This document shows, one piece after another, positions 1-9,904 of a stretch of DNA of 64,000 nucleotides. The DNA is from Undaria pinnatifida (taxonomy: Eukaryota; Sar; Phaeophyceae; Laminariales; Alariaceae), in contig JABAKD010000015.1 in NCBI GenBank assembly GCA_012845835.1, positions 7,730,967 to 7,794,966 on the forward strand, read 5' to 3'. The translations under genes and the position numbers were made by a program. The notes below the pieces were generated by a model, which was given only the letters and a program-made list of their open reading frames with translations, ran no database searches and was not told the DNA's origin. Positions within the stretch are counted from its first letter, which is position 1, and the number at the start of each line of letters is the position of its first letter.

Positions 1-1290
1 CGCCCCAAAACCTCCGTCGGGTCTATTTCGGCCCACCACATCGCCACCGGTTTCTGCTGGCCAGCTCCGGGAAATGAACCATGGGCACTGGCGCTCCTCC
101 TGGATCGATGCGCAGGCCGTCCATCTTTCTCCCCAGCGCCCACCACTGGTGCACCCGTTATAAGCCTAATTCATCCTCCGTCGGATAGTTGTTTTTCCAG
201 AGCCGTCATCGCTCCATCTCAGCCGCTGGAAACCGTGCGATCACCGGCGACTACGGTATTTCACGCCAGTTCCTGTGGCCAAACTTCTATGATAATGGAA
301 CCCTCCCCACTGCCTTGCGACGACTCCGCAACCAGAGTTTCGTCATCATCTGATCTTTGCCGCGGTCTTCCGCAACCACTACCTTCGATTTTCTGCCCCA
401 ACCTCCGCAGCCACCTCGCTGGTACGGTGCCCTGTTCCTTGCCACTCCCATCGACCCTGGCGTCATCGCCACCGTCAGCGCCAATCAACTGAAACATGTT
501 TCATCCATCTATGACTTCAACGTTCCAGGGCCTGTTCTACAAGCCGCGAACAACCGTCCTCGGCATCACTGCCCCTTCAAGTCGCTACCAACCGTCCCCG
601 ACGTCACCGCCATCGTACTACTTTGGGCCTTCTACACCAACTGCAACAGCCACCGCGCCATCATCTTCGCCACGGAAAAAAGCTGAGATCACCGCCACGG
701 ACACCGCAGACATCTTCACCGACCCACTTTTAACGATTACTACAGCATCACTGGCCGCATCTACATGCACGCGGGACAAACATATTTCACATCCGCGTAC
801 GCTACCGACGCCTTCTTCGACCACACGTATTGGACTACTACAGCCTCGTCCTCTACCGTTACAGCGCTCCTACCCGCGAACACTCTACCTTCACCGTTTC
901 GCGCTCGAAGCACTTCAACGCTGCTGTTCAAGACCACCCCTCGCGATTTTCCGGGCCATCGGCCGTCAACAGCGTCCCTGCCGCATCTTCCACGGATGCC
1001 ACGAAGTCACTGTCTCGCGCTCGGGGTGCTGCAGCTCACCCTTTTGCGGTCATCGGCCGCGTTTCACCGGAGTTTTCGTTGAGCTCCGAACACCATCCGG
1101 TTCCAAGATCACCCAACGGCGTGCCTACTACAACTATTCGCGGACAATCAGCTACGGATCCGCGTGTCCGCAACGCCACGAGACAGAGAGATTTGCGGAA
1201 GGGTATTATCGCGTTTGACGCATCTACCTTTTGTCCTGCTGCCCCTACCATTAGCCAGGCTTCTTCAGCCGCGTGTGCGTGGTGAAGTTC
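1..1290. other. C-rich region without a supported gene
   Basis: Open frames of up to 240 codons occur here, but in several overlapping frames at once. Their translations are Ser/Thr/Pro/Arg-rich with no recognisable domain. The base composition is C-rich with few purine runs, which by itself lowers stop-codon frequency. Short phrases of the form CACCGCCAT or CCACGG recur loosely, suggesting a very degenerate tandem repeat. No splice-bounded exon was recognised. Confidence 0.5.
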
Positions 1291-1740
1291 AAGTTTTGAT
1301 GTTATTGTTCTGCTAATTTCAAGGTGCCTCTTCTTCGCCTTGATTTTTCGGTTTCCCCCCGACTTTGACCGCGCGAATATATGCGTGTTTGTGTTTATGT
1401 GTTACTCTGGCTTTCCAGCCATTGGTTTAGCTCGCTCCGTTTTCGTAAGTAGGCTGAAATTGGTGGTGCTTCCGTGCTTTGCTTCCTGTTGGCTTAGCTT
1501 TCCCTTTTTCGTAACTTTTCCGCAAACCTGCATTGTTTTTATCGTCTTTTCGCCCGTTTAGCGTGACTTTAACAGCCCACAATCCTCTGTGGCATATCTG
1601 GTCTTGGCCCTTCCTCTGCTTTCTTCATCACGTACGTACGTCATATGTGTTTTATTTGAGGCGTTGTGTTTGTCTTGTTTCTGTTAAATTGCTCTGCACC
1701 AACCCCCCCTTCTCGGCTGGGAACTCATCAGGGCTTGCCA
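1291..1740. other. T-rich spacer, nothing recognised
   Basis: The sequence becomes T-rich (GTTT, CTTTT runs) with no long conserved frame and no repeat copy seen elsewhere in the window. It separates the C-rich left edge from the TGGGCC palindrome array. Confidence 0.5.
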
Positions 1741-2212
1741 TGGGCCGACCTGAAAATTGTCATGGATGGGCCGGGCCGAGAGGTTTAAAAAATAAAAATT
1801 TGAAGGACCGGGCCGGACCGCGGCCCATTATCTGGAACTTTGATGGGCCGGGTCTGGCCGCGGCCCATGTGAAAATATTGATGGGTCGGGCTAGGCCGCG
1901 GCTCATCATCTGAAACTTTGATGTGACGCGTCGCGACCCATCGACTTGAAGTTTGATGGGCCGGGTCGGGGCGCGGCCCATGGGATGCGGTCTTTGTATG
2001 GGCCGCTCTGCCCAGCCCATGAGGCGGCCCACGAGGTTTCACAGGCCGGCCCGGACCGTGACCCATGAAATGTGGTGTATTGTTGCTGCTACGATGATAA
2101 CGTCCACCCGACCCATGAGAGGGCTCACACGTTTTCGCGGGCCAGCCCGGGCCGCGGTCCATCATATGTTGTGTACTGTAAAGTGCTACTACAACGCCAT
2201 CGACATCCGCCC
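1735..2212. repeat. Tandem array 1 of ~38-40 bp GGGCCG palindromic units
   Basis: The unit starts near TTGATGGGCCGGG, runs through GGCCGCGGCCCAT and ends in an A/T-rich spacer such as CATCTGAAACTT. The ATGGGCC and GGCCCAT ends of each unit are complementary, so each unit can fold into a GC-rich hairpin. Units are diverged (GGGTCG, GCGACC variants) but the ~38 bp spacing is clear between about 1840 and 1960. The later part (2000-2210) is looser. Confidence 0.85.
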
Positions 2213-2576
2213 TATCCATGAGGCAACCAACTGACGTTCACAGGCCGAGACACGGGTATTATTGTAGCAGGAGCGAGTATTGCAGCAGCAGATGTTGCTG
2301 CTGCTGCAACTGCTGTGAGTGTCGCACCTGCAGAAGAAGGTGGTGGTCCACCAGTCGGAACTTATCCCATCGGACCGGGCGGCGTTGATGGAGCAAAACT
2401 GTGTGGACAGTGGGTACCTGTGCCTCATGGGCCGGAAGCATCTAGACCACAGAATCCAGAGGGATCAAAAAACATCCTGAAAGATATAAACGGCTACGAA
2501 TCGGTATATAACACATAATAATCAGCTGACAATAATCAATACCAAATATGACCAACATCGGCGTGCACATCTTAGA
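2213..2576. other. Spacer between the two GGGCCG arrays
   Basis: It contains a short imperfect GCAGCA/TGCTGC stretch around 2280-2310 and a CCATCGGACCGGGCGG segment, then A/T-rich sequence. No gene is supported. Confidence 0.5.
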
Positions 2577-3021
2577 ACGGGGGGTGAGACATGGGCCGGC
2601 CCTTCAACTCCACGGGCCGGCCCACAGAGATAGCGGGCCAGCCCATATAGATCCCGTGCCTCATGGGCTTCGCTGCGAACATCTCGGGTCAGGCCAGGCC
2701 GGGCCGAAAAAATCGATGATGTCATGGGCTAGACCAGGCCGGGCCGATCTAATTCGAAGTTCGATGGGCCGGGTCAAGCCGCGGCCTATCCTCTGGAAAT
2801 TTGATGGGTCGGGCCGGGCCGCGACCAATCCTCTAAATTTGACTGGCCGGGCCGCGACCCAATCCTTTGAAAATTTGATGGGCCGGGCCAGGTCGCGGCC
2901 CATAAAGAAAAACTAGATGGGTCGGACCGGGCCGCGACCCACTACATGCAAAAAAAATTATGGGCCGCGCCGGGCCGGGCCGGGCCGGCCCCGAGCCGGC
3001 CCACCAGCGTCGGCCCATGAC
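2577..3021. repeat. Tandem array 2 of GGGCCG palindromic units
   Basis: This is the same palindromic vocabulary as the array at 1.7-2.2 kb: GATGGGCCGGG followed by GCGGCCCAT or GCGACCCA, with spacers such as CCTCTGGAAATT. Period is about 38-40 bp between 2760 and 2940. It ends with a run of GGGCC pentamers (about 2961-3000). The two arrays probably derive from one array split by an insertion. Confidence 0.85.
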
Positions 3022-3915
3022 ATGCCCTGGAATTCATGTGCCTTTGCATGTGATTTTTTCCCCCGTATCTTAGCTTCCAATGGGAATGGCTCTTAAAAAA
3101 TAGTAGGCCAGCATTCCAGGCTTTGACGCCATCGACTTTTTCGCCAGTTTTCTGGGTCCAACGGTTGTTCACGACCCTCTCCATCTAGGTTTACTTATAC
3201 ATCAGCTCCGGAAACCATGGTAATTTCGCCTGATCCTTCTTAGATCGAACTTCGCTTGCACCTGTCTGTGGCGTTAGCATTTTGTAAGTCATAAGTCAGT
3301 TGATGCCCCCCCCCCCCCCCTATCCGGCTTATGGTATCAGCCCGCGTACTCGTCCTAGTGCCGTCTGATTATTCTCAGCCGATATATCGCCTGCACCATG
3401 TGTTCTTACTGTTTAATAGAATTGCCGGGGGGCTACGTTATTTTACAACCGGCTACCCCCTTTTTTTTCGCTTTTCTCGCCGTAAAAGCTGACGATATCG
3501 TGGTAGTTTTCGATTTTTTTCTCGGCCTTTCTTCGCCGTGCGCCGTGTGCCGGGTGCGAACGTATACCCTCCCGTCCCTGAAAAATACGTGCATGCTCGG
3601 AACGTATACCCTTTCGTTTTCGCGTTCATGCCACGCAGCTATTTCTTTTTTCTTGTAAGCTGTAGGCGCACTTGTTCCTTAACAGTTATATAAAGGGTGT
3701 GCGTAGTAGCCGTTGCCCATTTTTTTTCTGTGGGAACCTGTTCGTGAACACCTATGAGTAATGCCCGTTTTATCCTTGGACTTGCTGTCTCGAATATCAC
3801 CTGAAGGGTACCTATCAGTGCAGTCAGTATTGTCGCCTCGAGACTCTCCAACGCATCCCCTCCAGGTCTAAGTATGGACGCGTGCTTGGATAGGGGAAGC
3901 AATTTTCGTCTGAAA
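3022..3915. other. Non-coding stretch with poly-C tract
   Basis: It contains a run of about 14 C residues near 3307-3320 and T-rich segments. No conserved protein and no full repeat copy were recognised. Confidence 0.45.
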
Positions 3916-3917
3916 TG

Positions 3918-4145
3918 GTTTCTGATTGACGGGGCTCCTTAACCCAAAATCGTCGGAAAAAATAAAAATAATACGACATTTTTTTTTTGCGAGATTCTCG
4001 TTGTATACCGAGGCCATGGGATTTTTCATCCAGTAGCAGTGTTATTTTTCTCCAAGTTCAAATCAGTTTTTCGAAGAGGTTTTACGCTCCCAAATTGAGG
4101 AGTAGTATTAGAAAAAAAAATGGTGCACCTCTACCAAAGCACGCG
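3918..4145 (+). repeat. Dispersed repeat family A, copy 1
   Basis: It starts near ACGGGGCTCCTTAACCC and contains GGCCATGGGATTTTT, CAGTAGCAGTGTTA and TTTTTCTCCAA, ending in an A-run and CACCTCTACC. The same ordered phrases recur at 53336-53550 in the same orientation and, reversed, at about 59846-59990. Copies are visibly diverged. The other copies end in CTATCGTAGCCCG, close to the ends of MITE family C, so this may be a related non-autonomous DNA transposon. Confidence 0.75.
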
Positions 4146-4530
4146 TCTTTGTTTGTTTGTGGATCCAAAACCGCATTTGTCAATAGCGGTAGATCTATGC
4201 CTTTTGTCTCCATTGATTTGGTGTCTTCAAGATGGTAGCGTTTGTTCGCTTTTCGATGATGATCACAGTGACTTCGCTTTGGATTTGAAGTTGTGCCTTC
4301 TTCAGTTAGTTGTTCTACTTTTCAACAACACGACGAGTGTCCGTCGTAGCGGTTTTGGTTCCACTTCCTACCGCCGGTCGGTGTAGCCTGCCTACGTTTC
4401 GTGCGCACCGAATTACCCATGGTGTTTTTGTACGACGCAATAGCTTCCGTCGTCTCGTTTTACCCTAACCCTTTGCCCTCTAGATGGAAATACACGAAAA
4501 AAAAAATACACTCGTACATACTACAGCTAG
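4146..4530. other. No feature recognised
   Basis: Mixed-composition DNA with a GATGATGATCACAG phrase and no repeat copy or exon that I can support. Confidence 0.4.
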
Positions 4531-4534
4531 CTGA

Positions 4535-4880
4535 GATCGAAGATTTCGCCAAAACTCATAATTGCACGCTGTGTGTGATTCTCCGATCGCGCGCGTCACT
4601 GGGTGTGTGATATAGGTCGGCGACTTCCCTCAGAGACTCCCCTTAGACACTCCCCGTACAACTAGCTTGGTTAAAGTACCAGGTCATCAAGGTAGATAGT
4701 GTTAATTTATCTGTGCACGGAAACAACTATAAAACCCATTTTTGAAGGGGACAAAATCTGACGGCTGCGAAATTCACACCAGATCATTATAAATATACTG
4801 CCGTACGTACGTACCTGGTATTAGAATAGTAGTCGTATGACCGTCGTTGGTATTAGATTAGTAGTGGTATGACCGGTGAG
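4535..4880 (+). repeat. Dispersed repeat family B, decayed copy
   Basis: Recognisable landmarks in order are GAGATCGAAGATTTCGCC, TGTGTGATTCTCCGATCGCG, ATATAGGTCGGCGACT, GGGGACAAAATCTGACGG and GACCGGTGAGGGGG. These are the landmarks of the most abundant repeat in the window (see 29415-29866 for a fuller copy). The centre holds a TACGTACGTACCTGGTA phrase. Confidence 0.75.
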
Positions 4881-5540
4881 GGGGAAGGGGGAGGGCGTTT
4901 TTTCTTCTTTTTTTTGGGGGGGGGGCTAAATAAAGGGGGGGAGATTTTTGTTTTTTCTTCACATTTTTAGGTTGAATATATTAATACAGGCTGGTACACG
5001 TAAAAAAAAAACAATATTTTCCCCCGGCGAATGCCCACGCCGTTTTTTCGCTTCAGACCGTGAATTTTTGCACACGTGATATTGCGAAGACCTCACCTGT
5101 CCAATTTTGTTTTCGTTTGTCTGGTTTTTCTTCGGTCAAGATTTTTGGACAACATGGACCACCTTCGACCAAAAATGTTTCGGCGAAAAAAAAGAGATTC
5201 CGGAGGTCAGGCCTCGGGATGGGCATGTAGAACACGTGTTGTGCAAAATTTCAGGATTTATCAAAAACGGCGTGGACATTTGGACTTTTGTGCGTAAAAA
5301 TTAGTAAGATACGTTATTTTCCTTCAAATTACTTGGTTTTGGTTTAGGATCCAGCCATTTTCGCCAGATTCTGCTTAATGTTGAACACAGGCAGGTGACA
5401 TCTTCGATATTTTGTGCGAAAAATTCTATAGACATGTCTTGAGCACCTCCACCCGACTCATCATGCAAAATGCGGCGCAACTTTTTTTCTCGCCTCCGCT
5501 TGGAAAAAGCCTGCATGAATATTATTAAAGAAAATATGAA
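4881..5540. other. G-run and T-run spacer, weak inverted repeat
   Basis: There is a G-run near 4914-4925. A weak terminal inverted repeat (GAATTTTTGCACACGTG near 5062 against CACGTGTTGTGCAAAATTTC near 5233) suggests a ~190 bp decayed MITE. No gene is supported. Confidence 0.35.
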
Positions 5541-5834
5541 GGCCTGTCATTGGTCGATACGAGTTTTGCTCCTAGAGACAGCCCAAGGCCGTTAAAAAAA
5601 AACTGGCCATGTCACCCTCTTACACTTGCATTGGTCATGGGGGTCAGTATGATACCAAATAAATATAAATATATATATATATATATTCACCCTTTGACTG
5701 GATACTGCGAGCGGCATTCGCCGGGGAGAGAATTTGAGGGTTTTTACGTGAACCAGCCTGTAGGAGCTTACTGCACGCGTGGTGCTATAGGTCTAGGCGA
5801 TGGTGGGGGCGGCGGGGAAGGGAGAGGGAGGCGG
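5541..5834. repeat. AT dinucleotide tract and TCTAGGCGATGG module
   Basis: A short (AT)n tract lies near 5669-5685. A module containing GGTGCTATAGGTCTAGGCGATGG followed by G-rich sequence ends the stretch. The same module recurs at about 30175-30215, 30480-30510 and 30600-30640, always followed by G-rich DNA. Confidence 0.6.
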
Positions 5835-7715
5835 GGTTAATTGGAACTTAAAGACAATATATATGAATTGGACCGAGCTATACAGCAGTAGTAGTAGATG
5901 CTTCCCGCCTTGTGTTGTTTTCTTCGCAAAGAGCAAGTAAGTGTTTACGTTTTCGTTTTGTTGGCCCTTATCTTGCTGCTTGGCGATAGTACTTGTTTTC
6001 CATGGAGATCTGCATTGCACAATAATAGCTCCATCCAGCTGGTGGGGGCTTCCAGCTTACTACCGTGATTAGGTCGCACGTTGTCGACCACCATTAGCTT
6101 CCCGTTGAGACCCGCCGTAGGTTCCACATTAATTAGCGGTCCCGTGCTGGCTCCCAAGTCCTTTGTATACTCTGCTTGTCCCCCTTTCTTCCTGCTTGAT
6201 TGTACCTGCCCTCAAGAGCTCCCCGTCATTGAATCCCGTTCTGGCTTTTGCAGCCAACAGATGATGTGTTCCTCTCGACTCGCTGTTTTCGGCGTACGGT
6301 CCGTACCTGCCCCAACGGTACCGACCTCCATCCTGGGTATCGCAACCGAAATATATTTTCCGTCTCGACCCATTGTTCTAACCTTTTTTTCCGGTGTGCC
6401 TGCCCCTAGGGTCCAACGATACCGGCCTCCGTTCCTGGCTTTGCAAGCCGTCCTGGCTGTTCGGTCCACAGGCCGTTCGCTTTTGATTCCTCATTTTTTC
6501 TCGTGTTTTCGGCGTACCTGTGGCATAGATCCTACGTTTTTGACTCCACCTTGGCGTAACAGTCCATACAGGTCGTTTGCTGTCGGCCCCCCCTTCTGGT
6601 TTCTCAGCGAACCCGCTTTAATGACAAATGGTTTTGCTGCATGGCGTTGCCACTACTAATAGTAGTATTTCAAGCTAGTCTTTCAAGGTCCCTTGTTGTT
6701 GACCCCCTTTGTCAGACTACCGTACGTCGCCATGACACGACTTTGCCTACTTTCTGTTTTCCCCTGCGTTTTTGGTTGCCCTCCCAGAGTTGCTCGACGC
6801 TATCGACCCCGTGTTTCCGATCTATATACCCAGCTACGGATTTACTCTTATCGTTTTCGCTGCTCCCTAACGTGTGCTGGAACTGGACATTTCCAGCGTT
6901 GCTTCGAGCTGCACGACGAGCATATCCTTGCCCCGACCCCCTTTTGTGGCTTGCTTTGTTTACAGTTAAATAGCCTTGTTATGTTTGCTAGCGTTGCTCC
7001 TGTTATAAGCTAGCTTCTAAGGGCGTTAGACTCTCAGGGCGACACGATGTCGACTCTCTCTCCGGCTTCCGGTGTTACCTTCTGCCGACTGTGTTGACGT
7101 TTTAGTTTCGTGTTCGTTTGCCTACTGCTTTCGAGCTTTCGAGTGACTGCACCAAGCTATGTTTTGTCTCTGGTACTGTAGTGCAACAAGCTTGCTTGTC
7201 AGGGTATACCCTGCTATTGACTTTCGTTTCGCTTTTCCATCGTATCTCACAACTCTAGTGCCACCATTTCGGTGCGCTTTTCCCGTGTTATCGCGACTTG
7301 TTTTGGTAGTCCTGCCCTTCCGTTGAACAGTTCGACCAAAGACCTTTTGCTAGCATCTCCAGCTCCACATTACGGTCCCCGCTTCCACTACTTCTTAGCG
7401 GATTGGTTCTACTTTTTGCCTTTCGACCAATCAATGTCCCCACGTCAGCCTCCGAGGTTGAGGACACTGACATTGGTTTCTGCAGCATGCCCCGCCTTCT
7501 CTCTTAGGCCTGCGGACAATGGCCCACGCTCGCCCCTGAGGCCCTACGTTACAGGCCTCACTATGATTTTTCCTTGGCCGCGGTGACAATGCTTTTATTA
7601 CCCCCTTTGGCTTTGTTTGTGCGTCAGTCTACGCCTTCTCTTGTGTCCCTTTAAATCGTTGCGCTCAGTTGCCTAGCCCTTCGCATTTTCGTATCCCAAT
7701 TGCTGTGTTGTTGGT
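5835..7715. other. Long non-coding stretch, degenerate repeats only
   Basis: The region is T/C-rich. Phrases such as GGTACCGACCTCC and GATACCGGCCTCC are repeated about 110-115 bp apart (near 6318 and 6419), hinting at an old tandem repeat. Several medium open frames exist on both strands, but none resembles a known family and none is bounded by convincing splice sites. No gene is called. Confidence 0.45.
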
Positions 7716-7734
7716 ATATCGCAAGTAGGTGCAG

Positions 7735-7935
7735 ACCCGATCTCGAACTCCCACCACTGTTGTGAGCTCGATCACAGGGTTTTTACTCTGGCAACAACAG
7801 TTAACAGGCGTCGTAGCCTCTTTACGAGGTGTGAGGAAATATGTCGCCAGCCTAATTTTCGGTTGTTTCGAATATCGCGGACGCATTTCGATCACATTTC
7901 CAATTTCCGGATGCTCTGTTGACATCCTGTTATTG
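7735..7935 (+). repeat. Dispersed repeat family H, copy 1
   Basis: Ordered phrases TGTGAGCTCGATCA, TTTACGAGGTGTGAGG, TTTCGAATATCGCGG, CAATTTCCG and GCTGTTGACATCCT match, with divergence, the segment at about 51200-51390. There the same repeat forms the right arm of a long hairpin. Confidence 0.65.
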
Positions 7936-8726
7936 TCGTATGATACTTCGAACTATGCATCTACGACTTTTCAGGTTGGGCTACAAATGTTATGGGGTGC
8001 TCGTCGTAGATGTGTAAGGTATACCTGCTGGATAAGACGTGACACGATCAGTTCTCTTTGATGACTTGCATAATGTGTCATGTCATATCCACTCTTCTTG
8101 CGTCCCTCCCTGCAGGTTTTTTCTCAGCGGGTCGTCGTGGGCATGCGTTTCCAACGAATACATCAACACGCCTCGTTCTTACTCACCAATGAACCACGAC
8201 TACTTATGTTCTAGGTTCGGTTCCTGGTGACGAATAACCCTATCTTGGTAGACTCACCATTGTGTTTTTTGCCTTGTATCCCACCAAATCATATGTCTCT
8301 GAAGCGGGCGCGTATCGGTGTCCGGAGCGAGCCCTCAAGGATCGAACTGGTTGTCTTTGAAACGCGGGGATCGTCTTTGGTCAAATGCCTCCTTGGTTTC
8401 ACCGTTCGTTCTGTCCTCAGCTATACTCCGACATACTTCGAAGTATATATTATGCGTTGTAGTAGCTACAAGGTTTCCGTTGCAGCATCCCCCAGGAGGT
8501 GGTTTGCTTGAAATCCCGGGAAATGCTGCAAGTTGAAAAAGGGGAGCACAGGAGATCCAATAGGCTGTATGTACTAGGTACAACCTGCTGTAAACAAAAA
8601 ACTCTTGGAAAATGAAGAAAAAAACTACTGTAAAAACTAGCCACTGCTGTGAAAGTGACCGGGCAGGTAGCACGTAGCGTGAGTAAGCACAATTCGACGC
8701 GAGTCGAAGAGGGAAGAAATAACTGA
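7936..8726. other. No gene recognised
   Basis: A reverse-strand open frame of 194 codons crosses 8335-8919, but it lacks any recognisable domain and runs into the palindromic repeat array, so I do not call it. Confidence 0.4.
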
Positions 8727-8827
8727 AGACTGATTCTACGATACCCCCGCCCCCCAAACAAGCAATTTTCTTCAACGAACGTTTCATGGCTGCTCGACTC
8801 GAGGATGGGCCACCTGCACTATCTGCG

Positions 8828-9412
8828 TTTTGGTGGAAGCTCATGAAAGCTTCCATGGAGGCTTCCACGCTTCCATGTCGTGGCAGTTTCATGATAGCTT
8901 CCGTGGAAGTAACTTCCACGGAATTTTGTCGTGGAATCTTCCACGGAAGTAACTTCCATGGGGGCTTCCGTGAAAGCTTCCACGGAAACTTCCACGGAAG
9001 TAACTTTCACGGAAGCTTCCGTGAAAGCTTCCACGAAAGCTACTTCCACGGAAACTTCCGTGAAAGCTTTCTTCGTGGAAGTAAATTGCTTTCACCGAAG
9101 CTTTCACGGAAGCTTCCACGGAAGCTTTCGTTGAGGCAATCTTCCACGGAAGCTTACACGGAAGGTTACGCGGAACCTAACCCTAACCCGAACCCTAATC
9201 CTAACCCTAACCCCTAGCCCTTCGTGGAAGCTTTCGTGGAAGCTACTTCCATGGGAGCTTTCGAGGAAGCTTTCGTGGAAGCTTCGGGTTTTTGTTTTCC
9301 ATGGAAGCTTCCTCAATTTCCATGACGCTTCGATGAAAGCTTCCATGGAAGCGATGGAAGCTTCCATGGAAGCGGTGGAAGCTTCCACGGAAACTTTCAT
9401 GAGCTTTCACGC
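8828..9412. repeat. AAGCTT palindrome array with internal telomere-like tract
   Basis: Dozens of variants of the 10-12 bp palindrome GGAAGCTTCC(AC/AT) follow one another, with around fifteen exact AAGCTT hexamers in under 600 bp. Because the unit is self-complementary, both strands carry stop-poor frames translating to similar Met/Glu/Ala/Ser/Phe/His-rich strings; these are not genes. Within the array, 9176-9216 is a run of CCCTAA-type hexamers with a few variants. Confidence 0.9.
9176..9216 (-). repeat. Interstitial TTAGGG-type telomere-like tract
   Basis: About seven near-tandem CCCTAA-like hexamers (CCTAACCCTAACCCGAACC and onward) lie within the palindrome array. Similar tracts occur at 41848-41890 and, reversed, near 50013-50030. 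Confidence 0.75.
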
Positions 9413-9611
9413 AAAAAAAAAAATAATGCAATAGGCCGGGAAGGATGCTATGAAAAAGAAAACTTTACATTATTGATTGCAAAGCACCATTGCACGATGA
9501 CGTCGGATGGCAAGGGCACGGTATTTTAGAAGATATATCGCCGGGAGCTGGTTTCAAAACCGGCGATTTCGTTCAAGAAAAGTTGGAGGGGCTACCGTAG
9601 AACGACTCTGT

Positions 9612-9900
9612 AGTTATCTCGCGAAAAAAATGAAGGTGCGTACCGTTATGGGGAGAGGGGGGAGAAGAGCCAGCTCAGTGATCCCGGATGTGAGTTCGTT
9701 ACAGGATAGTGCAACTTTGCCAAACAGGTACCTGTTTAGTATGTAGCATTGCAATAGGTACCTGATAAGCAGAAGGAGAAAGAAAAAGTGCGAAGACAAT
9801 AGAAGGGGAGTGAGAACACAACCGCGAAAGGGTAGCTCCTGGATTCAAATAGAAATATTTCGGGCGAAATATAGTACCTCTATCGTGAACTCGTCAGTGT
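9612..9900. other. Spacer before the 302 bp satellite
   Basis: A purine-rich stretch (AGAAGGAGAAAGAAAAAG) with a CAGGTACCTG palindrome near 9726. No gene. Confidence 0.4.
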
Positions 9901-9904
9901 CCTC

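Larger units (their letters stand above)
8727..9611. mobile_element. MITE family C copy interrupted by a palindrome array
   Basis: The left end (CTGATTCTACGATA, then AACGAACGTTTCATGGCTGC) and right end (GGGAGCTGGTTTCAAAACC, then GGCTACCGTAGAACGACT) match the two halves of MITE family C, which elsewhere is 250-285 bp long (18979-19263, 42831-43080, 45871-46140 reversed, 57523-57784 reversed). Here the halves are separated by about 600 bp of tandem palindromic repeats. The element's TIRs are imperfect, of the form GATTCTACGRTAGCCCC. Confidence 0.75.

Noticed and set aside
496-1218. 240-codon open frame on the + strand
   Set aside because: Overlaps other long frames in C-rich DNA. The translation is low-complexity Ser/Thr/Pro/Arg with no domain, so the length is explained by composition.
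8335-9400. Several 76-194 codon frames on both strands
   Set aside because: They run through the self-complementary GGAAGCTTCC array, where stops are rare on both strands; there is no sign of selection on a protein.
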